From assembly GCF_009858245.1 (NCBI RefSeq), contig NZ_VMSB01000001.1:2170001-2234000 (forward strand): a stretch of DNA of 64,000 nucleotides, given 5' to 3'. Below the pieces are notes generated by a model, which saw nothing but the letters and a program-made list of their open reading frames with translations, searched no databases and was not told where the DNA came from. Shown here one piece after another: positions 59,180 through 64,000 of the stretch. The first letter of the stretch is position 1; each line of letters starts with the position of its first letter. The stretch is from Ornithinibacter aureus. GTDB lineage: Bacteria; Actinomycetota; Actinomycetes; Actinomycetales; Dermatophilaceae. A program made the position numbers and the translations under genes.

Positions 59180-60358
59180 ATGACCCGCCAGCCCATCCCG
59201 CAGGACAAGTTCTCGTTCGGCCTGTGGACCGTCGGATGGGTCGGGGTCGACCCCTTCGGTTCCGCCAGCCGACCCGCCCTCGACCCGTGGGAGTACAGCG
59301 ACAACCTCGCCGAGCTCGGCGCGTGGGGGGTCTCCTTCCACGACAACGACGTCTTCCCGTTCGGCGCCGACGAGGCGACCAAGCGCGGCATCCTCACGCG
59401 GTTCAAGGAGGCGACCGACGCGGCCGGGCTCGTCATCGAGATGGTCACGACGAACACCTTCAGCCACCCGGTGTTCAAGGACGGTGGGCTCACCTCCAAC
59501 GACCGCGGCGTGCGCCGGTTCGGGCTGCGCAAGATCCTCTCCGCCGTCGACCTCGCCGCCGAGTTCGGCGCGACCACCTTCGTCATGTGGGGCGGTCGCG
59601 AGGGCAGCGAGTACGACGGCTCCAAGGACGTCCACAGCGCGATGGACCGCTACAAGGAGGGGCTGGACACCGTCGCCGCCCACATCAAGGCCCAGGGCTA
59701 CGACCTGCGCATCGCCCTGGAGCCCAAGCCCAACGAGCCCCGCGGTGACATCTTCCTGCCGACCGCCGGTCACGCGCTCGCCCTCATCGCCGAGCTCGAG
59801 CACGGCGACATCGTCGGCCTCAACCCCGAGACCGGCCACGAGCAGATGGCAGGGCTGAACTACACCCACGGCATCGGGCAGGCCCTGTGGAGCGACAAGC
59901 TCTTCCACATCGACCTCAACGGGCAGCGGGGGCTGAAGTACGACCAGGACCTCGTCTTCGGTCACGGCGACCTCGTGTCGGCCTTCTTCACCGTCGACCT
60001 GCTCGAGAACGGCTTCCCCAACCACCCCGACGGCCCGCGCTACACCGGCCCCCGACACTTCGACTACAAGCCCTCGCGCACCGAGTACATGGACGGCGTC
60101 TGGGAGTCCGCCCGGGCGTGCATGGCGACGTACCTCATGCTCGCCGACAAGGCCCGCGCCTTCCGGGCCGACCCGCGCGTGCAGGACGCGCTGGGCTACG
60201 CCGGGGTCCCCGACCTCGCCCAGCCGACCTTGGCCGAGGGTGAGAGCATCGCCGACTTCCTCGCCACCGACGACGGCTTCGACCCGGATGCCGCCGCGGA
60301 ACGCGACTTCGGTTTCGTCGCCCTCCAGCAGCTCGCGCTGGAGCACCTCATCGGCTGA
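59180..60358 (+). CDS. xylA: Xylose isomerase
   Basis: 392 aa. ATG at 59180 with GGGAGGAA about eight bases upstream. Class I (short) enzyme: [20 protein letters not shown] with the catalytic His, [20 protein letters not shown] with metal-binding Glu and Lys, and HIDLNGQRG. It converts xylose to xylulose (and glucose to fructose). Xylulokinase is not in the window. Confidence 0.96.
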   Translation: MTRQPIPQDKFSFGLWTVGWVGVDPFGSASRPALDPWEYSDNLAELGAWGVSFHDNDVFPFGADEATKRGILTRFKEATDAAGLVIEMVTTNTFSHPVFKDGGLTSNDRGVRRFGLRKILSAVDLAAEFGATTFVMWGGREGSEYDGSKDVHSAMDRYKEGLDTVAAHIKAQGYDLRIALEPKPNEPRGDIFLPTAGHALALIAELEHGDIVGLNPETGHEQMAGLNYTHGIGQALWSDKLFHIDLNGQRGLKYDQDLVFGHGDLVSAFFTVDLLENGFPNHPDGPRYTGPRHFDYKPSRTEYMDGVWESARACMATYLMLADKARAFRADPRVQDALGYAGVPDLAQPTLAEGESIADFLATDDGFDPDAAAERDFGFVALQQLALEHLIG

Positions 60359-60420
60359 GGGTGCGCCCGCGCAGCACGCCTGCCACGCTGGGGCCACCCC
60401 CGCGACGACGAAAAGGTGTG

Positions 60421-61716
60421 ATGCCGATGACCCCGACCGCTGTTGGTGCCGAACCCGACCTGATCCACCTGCTCCCACCCGGGACCACCGTGGATGCCGA
60501 CGGTGCCGCCCGGGTGGGTGGCGCACGCCTGGACGACATCGCCGCTGACGTCGGCACCCCGGCGATCATCGTCGCCGAGGACGCCCTGCGCGCTCGGGCC
60601 AGGGCCTACGCCGACGGCCTCGCCAGTCGGTGGCCGAACAGCAGGGTGGTGTTCGCGTCGAAGTCCTTTCCGTGCACCGCCGTCCAGCGCGTCATGGTGC
60701 AGGAAGGGCTGGGTCTCGACGTCGCCGGTGGCGGCGAGATCGTCACGGCCCTCAAGGCCGGCGCCGACCCGGCGTCCCTGGTGCTGCACGGCAACGCCAA
60801 GCTCGACGACGAGATCGCCCTCGCCGTCGAGCACCGGCTCGGGCTCGTCGTGGTCGACAACGCCGACGACGTCGACCGGCTCGAGGCGGCCATCCCCCGC
60901 GGGCAGTCGATGGACGTGCTCGTGCGGGTGATCCCGGGGGTCACCGCTGACACCCACGCCAGCGTGTTGACCGGCCACGACGGCAGCAAGTTCGGGCTCG
61001 CGCCGGCCCAGGCCGTGCCGCTCATCGCCCGCATCGAGGCCTCACCGGTGCTGCGGATGCGGGGCCTGCACCTGCACGTCGGGTCGCAGATCATGGAGAC
61101 CGAGCCGTTCGCGCAGGCCGTCGAGGCGGTGGCCGGCATCGCCGGGCTCGGGGAGTTCCCCGTCTACGACCTCGGCGGAGGGCTGGGGGCGCGCTACACG
61201 TGGAGCGACCAGCCGGCCGGCATCCCGGACTACCTCGACGCCCTCGTCGGTGCGGCGCGCGCCCACCTGCCCGCGCAGGCTCAGCTCATCATCGAGCCCG
61301 GGCGCAGCATGGTCGCCGAGGCCGCCTGCACGCTCTACCGGGTGGTCACCGTCAAGCGCGGCACCCACACGTTCGTCGCCGTCGACGGCGGGATGGGCGA
61401 CAACCTCGAGGTGGCGCTGTACGACCAGCGGTTCGAGGCCGGCATCGTCGGCCGCTTCGACGGCGCGCACGAGCAGTGCCAGGTCGTCGGCCGGCACTGC
61501 GAGAGCGGCGACGTCCTCGTGGCCGGGGTGCCGCTGGCCGACCCGGCCGTCGGTGACCTGCTCGTCGTCCCCGCGACCGGGGCCTACTGCCACACGATGG
61601 CCAACAACTACAACGGCAACCGCCGGGTGCCCGTGGTGTTCGCCTCGGGCGGCAGCTGGCGGGTCGTCGTGCGCCGCGAGACGTGGGACGACCTCCTGCG
61701 CCGCGACGTCGACTGA
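60421..61716 (+). CDS. LysA-like PLP decarboxylase (fold type III)
   Basis: 431 aa from ATG 60421 (AAAAGG four bases upstream); ATG 60427 is possible. Fold-III decarboxylase: VFASKSFP with the PLP Lys, LHGNAKLDDEI, GLHLHVGSQ, DLGGGLGARY, EPGRSMVAEA, CESGDVL and GAYCHTMANNYN. These match diaminopimelate decarboxylase rather than ornithine decarboxylase (which has CDGxD). It precedes arginase by 55 bases in a likely operon, so it may be a specialised paralog acting on another basic amino acid. Confidence 0.85.
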   Translation: MPMTPTAVGAEPDLIHLLPPGTTVDADGAARVGGARLDDIAADVGTPAIIVAEDALRARARAYADGLASRWPNSRVVFASKSFPCTAVQRVMVQEGLGLDVAGGGEIVTALKAGADPASLVLHGNAKLDDEIALAVEHRLGLVVVDNADDVDRLEAAIPRGQSMDVLVRVIPGVTADTHASVLTGHDGSKFGLAPAQAVPLIARIEASPVLRMRGLHLHVGSQIMETEPFAQAVEAVAGIAGLGEFPVYDLGGGLGARYTWSDQPAGIPDYLDALVGAARAHLPAQAQLIIEPGRSMVAEAACTLYRVVTVKRGTHTFVAVDGGMGDNLEVALYDQRFEAGIVGRFDGAHEQCQVVGRHCESGDVLVAGVPLADPAVGDLLVVPATGAYCHTMANNYNGNRRVPVVFASGGSWRVVVRRETWDDLLRRDVD

Positions 61717-61771
61717 ACCCCCGGCATCCACCATCACCCGCACCACGCAACGAGAAGGAACGGAGCAGCGC

Positions 61772-62692
61772 ATGGACCGGATCAGCCTGATCGGGGCGCC
61801 GACCGACGTCGGCGCGAGCGTCGTCGGATGCCGCATGGGGCCCGCCGCGTTGCGGCTCGCCGGGCTCCGGGCGTCGCTGGAGAAGTTCGGCGCGCAGGTG
61901 CGTGACTGCGGAGACGTCGGCGGCCCCGACAGCCCGATGGCCCCGCCGGTGGACGGCTACCGCCACCTGCCCGAGGTCACCGCCTGGAACCACGCCGTGT
62001 TCGATGCCGTGTCCGCCGAGCTGGCTGACGGCCGGCTCCCGATCATGCTCGGTGGCGACCACTGCCTCGCGATCGGCTCGATCTCGGCGGCGGCCCGACA
62101 CTGCCGCGACACGGGCAGGACGCTGCGGGTGCTGTGGTTCGACGCGCACGCCGACTACAACACCTCGTCGATCACGCCCTCGGGGAACATGCACGGGATG
62201 CCGGTCGCGGTGCTCACCGGCACCGGTCCCGACGCGCTCGTCGGGCTCTCCGGGGCGGTGCCTGCCGTCGACCCCGAGCACGTCAAGGAGATCGGCCTGC
62301 GGGACGTGGACCTCGGCGAGAAGCACCTGCTGCACGAGCACCGGGTCGAGGTGTTCGACATGCGCTACCTCGACGAGATCGGGGTGCGGCACGCCATGGA
62401 AATGGCCCTCGAGGGGGTGGACGAGGACACCCACCTGCACGTCAGCCTCGACCTGGACTTCCTCGACGACTCGATCGCCCCCGGCGTCGGGACCCCGGTG
62501 CGCGGTGGGCCGACCTACCGCGAGGCACACCTGTGCATGGAGATGATCGCCGACACCGGGCGACTGGGCAGCCTGGACATCGTCGAGCTCAACCCGGCAC
62601 TCGACGTGCGCAGCCAGACCTCGACCCTCGCGGTCGACCTCGTCGAGAGCCTGTTCGGCAAGAGCACGCTGCTGCGGGTCCACCGCCGCTGA
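61772..62692 (+). CDS. Arginase/agmatinase-family hydrolase (arginase-like)
   Basis: 306 aa, the arginase length. ATG at 61772 with AAGGAACGGAG upstream. Mn ligands: GGDHCLAIGS, WFDAHADYN and SLDLDFLDDS; the last core motif is ELNPALD. The usual GGDHS has Cys in place of Ser. It should hydrolyse arginine or a guanidino compound to urea plus amine. The preceding LysA-like gene suggests a short basic-amino-acid pathway. Confidence 0.88.
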   Translation: MDRISLIGAPTDVGASVVGCRMGPAALRLAGLRASLEKFGAQVRDCGDVGGPDSPMAPPVDGYRHLPEVTAWNHAVFDAVSAELADGRLPIMLGGDHCLAIGSISAAARHCRDTGRTLRVLWFDAHADYNTSSITPSGNMHGMPVAVLTGTGPDALVGLSGAVPAVDPEHVKEIGLRDVDLGEKHLLHEHRVEVFDMRYLDEIGVRHAMEMALEGVDEDTHLHVSLDLDFLDDSIAPGVGTPVRGGPTYREAHLCMEMIADTGRLGSLDIVELNPALDVRSQTSTLAVDLVESLFGKSTLLRVHRR

Positions 62693-62760
62693 CCCCACGG
62701 CAGGCGGGCTGGGCGGAGCGAGGCAGGCGGGGCGGCGAATCACGTGGGACAGTAGGCCGC

Positions 62761-63771
62761 ATGTCCATGCGCCGCCTCGACCGTGCCGTCGCGGACTACG
62801 TGGCCTCGCGCGAGCAGCTCATCTCCGCCACCGAGGAGTTCGTCGAGCTCGTCAGGGGCATCATCGACGACGCGGGCATCAACTACCTCACCGTCACCGG
62901 CCGCACGAAGTCGGTGCCGTCGTTCACGGCCAAGGCGCGTGGCATCCTCGCTGCGGATCCCGGGGCCGACCCGCTCGTCGCGGTCACCGACCAGGTGGGC
63001 GTTCGGGTCATCACCTACGTGCAGCGCGACATCGACGCCGTGGCCGAGCTGCTCGCCGAGCAGTTCACCGTGCTCGACGACCGCGACCTCGGCGAGGAGA
63101 CCGCCGCCGCCGGTCGCTTCGGCTACGCGAGCCGACATCTGCTCGTCTCACGTGCCGCAGGGGATGCCGTGGGGCCGGCGGCGGGCGACCCGACGGCATA
63201 CGAGCCGTTGACCTGCGCGTCGATCCAGCTGCGGACGGTGCTCCAGCACGCGTGGGCGGAGTTCGAGCACGACATCCGCTACAAGGGGACGGTGCCGCCC
63301 GAGCAGGTGCCCGACCTCGATCGTCGCTTCACCCTGGCGGCAGGGCTGATCGAACTCGCCGACCGCGAGTTCGGCGCCATCCGCGACCGACTTCAGGCCG
63401 GGCTGGGCGACAGCAGCGTCGGGGCGATCGACGCGCTGGACCCGCGCATCAGCGCCCAGGAGCTCGCAACCTTCCTCGCGGGGCGCTACTCCAGCGCCGG
63501 CTGGTCCCGCACCGACCACTACGAGTGGATCTCGGGGCTGCTCCTCGAGCTCGGCATCGCCTCCCTCGACGAGCTGAGTGCCACCCTGCGTGACGTCGAC
63601 AGCGCCGCCGTCACCGCGGCGATGGGCTACAGGTACCCGCCCGGGGCGGTGCGCCGACTCGACGACGACCTGCTCTCCCGGTTCGGCGACACCTACGTCG
63701 CCCTCCACGGCAACGCCCACCGGCGCGAGGCCCTCGAGGCCCGCCGCGCCAACCTCACGACCTCGCCGTGA
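62761..63771 (+). CDS. RelA/SpoT synthetase-domain protein
   Basis: 336 aa. ATG at 62761 with GACAGT seven bases upstream. The (p)ppGpp synthetase fold is in residues 1-190: DQVGVRVITY, GYASRHLLV, and IQLRTVLQHAWAEFEHDIRYK (ends of a longer motif). The usual E(I/V)Q before LRT is SIQ here. A C-terminal helical part (200-336) without TGS or ACT domains follows. It may make alarmones or be a degenerate relative. Confidence 0.82.
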   Translation: MSMRRLDRAVADYVASREQLISATEEFVELVRGIIDDAGINYLTVTGRTKSVPSFTAKARGILAADPGADPLVAVTDQVGVRVITYVQRDIDAVAELLAEQFTVLDDRDLGEETAAAGRFGYASRHLLVSRAAGDAVGPAAGDPTAYEPLTCASIQLRTVLQHAWAEFEHDIRYKGTVPPEQVPDLDRRFTLAAGLIELADREFGAIRDRLQAGLGDSSVGAIDALDPRISAQELATFLAGRYSSAGWSRTDHYEWISGLLLELGIASLDELSATLRDVDSAAVTAAMGYRYPPGAVRRLDDDLLSRFGDTYVALHGNAHRREALEARRANLTTSP

Positions 63772-63817
63772 GTGCGGAAGTGGCTGCCCTGGCAACCACT
63801 TCCGCACTCACGGCGAG
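63762..63817. terminator. Perfect 22-bp-arm palindrome between convergent genes
   Basis: Arms 63762-63783 and 63796-63817 are exact complements with a 12-base loop; the left arm contains the TGA stop of the RelA/SpoT gene. Likely bidirectional terminator. Confidence 0.8.
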
Positions 63818-63826
63818 CCCTGCTGG

Positions 63827-64000
63827 CTACTTCACCTCGGCTCGACGGACGATGACGAGGCCGACCACCAGCGGGATGAGGAACCAGATCGTCCCGGACA
63901 CCGCCAGCTGCTGCCACTGCTCGCTGCTGAGGCCACCCTCGAACAACGCCATCTGCGCGAGGTTGTAGTCCACCCATGGCTGCAGGTCGGCGAACCAGTC
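63827..64000 (-). CDS. Membrane protein C-terminus, probably ABC-2-type permease
   Basis: Only the last 57 codons are visible; the gene continues beyond 64000. It encodes DWFADLQPWVDYN, a Gln/Ser-rich loop, then a transmembrane helix (VSGTIWFLIPLVVGLVIVRR) and a short AEVK tail. The ending fits ABC-2 permease subunits, but no conserved motif is complete, so the family call is tentative. Confidence 0.5.
   Translation of the reverse strand, partial: DWFADLQPWVDYNLAQMALFEGGLSSEQWQQLAVSGTIWFLIPLVVGLVIVRRAEVK

Overview
The window reads as chromosomal DNA from a very GC-rich actinobacterium, most likely Micrococcales and in style close to Intrasporangiaceae. This is inferred from codon use, the leaderless TAnnnT promoters and the gene families present; no rRNA or other marker gene is in view. 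No tRNA, rRNA, CRISPR array, transposase or phage gene was found.

Layout. (1) 1-6.4 kb is a reactive-sulfur module: a CstR-like persulfide sensor (5636-5896), a thioredoxin, a metallo-beta-lactamase/rhodanese protein, a CoA-disulfide reductase/rhodanese fusion, a tiny Cys-rich protein, and three copies of one operator, ATACCC-N4-GGGTAT. (2) 6.45-13 kb holds an rsm22-type methyltransferase gene split by a 5.27-kb block (deoC fragment, small membrane protein, vapC remnant, phosphohexomutase, punA, ABC ATPase fragment). The block is bounded by a 203-bp direct repeat, lacks a codon-level motif common elsewhere, and may be a foreign insertion or an assembly chimera. (3) 13-29 kb: HU, a PEBP protein, an aldehyde dehydrogenase/aminotransferase/polymer glycerophosphotransferase operon, a SNF2 helicase, a TetR with a divergent target, fumarase, an MT0933-like protein, and a hydrolase plus WS/DGAT pair. 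(4) 29-42 kb is a pigment and light-protection locus: a membrane LuxR regulator, a photolyase-like protein and FAD oxidoreductase on one strand, and crtE, crtI, a crtB-idi fusion, a crtT-like and a crtU-like gene on the other, followed by a Rieske protein. (5) 42-48.5 kb: small enzymes, cold-shock protein, 5-oxoprolinase pxpABC and a nitronate monooxygenase-like protein. (6) 48.5-57.5 kb mixes intact genes (a TetR-DUF429 fusion, glpD) with three decayed genes. (7) 57.8-64 kb: xylose regulator and xylA, a lysA-like decarboxylase with arginase, a RelA/SpoT-domain protein, and the edge of an ABC permease.

Two architectural themes recur. Many genes have no Shine-Dalgarno sequence but a -10-like hexamer ending 6-7 bases before the start codon, which predicts leaderless mRNAs. 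Many intergenic gaps, especially at gene 3' ends, carry near-perfect inverted repeats with 15-22 bp arms; some belong to dispersed families, the clearest being six copies of ATCGACCAATAGGTCAC-type elements.

Several disrupted genes show single-base indels, two of them in short homopolymers, so part of the apparent gene decay may be sequencing or assembly error.
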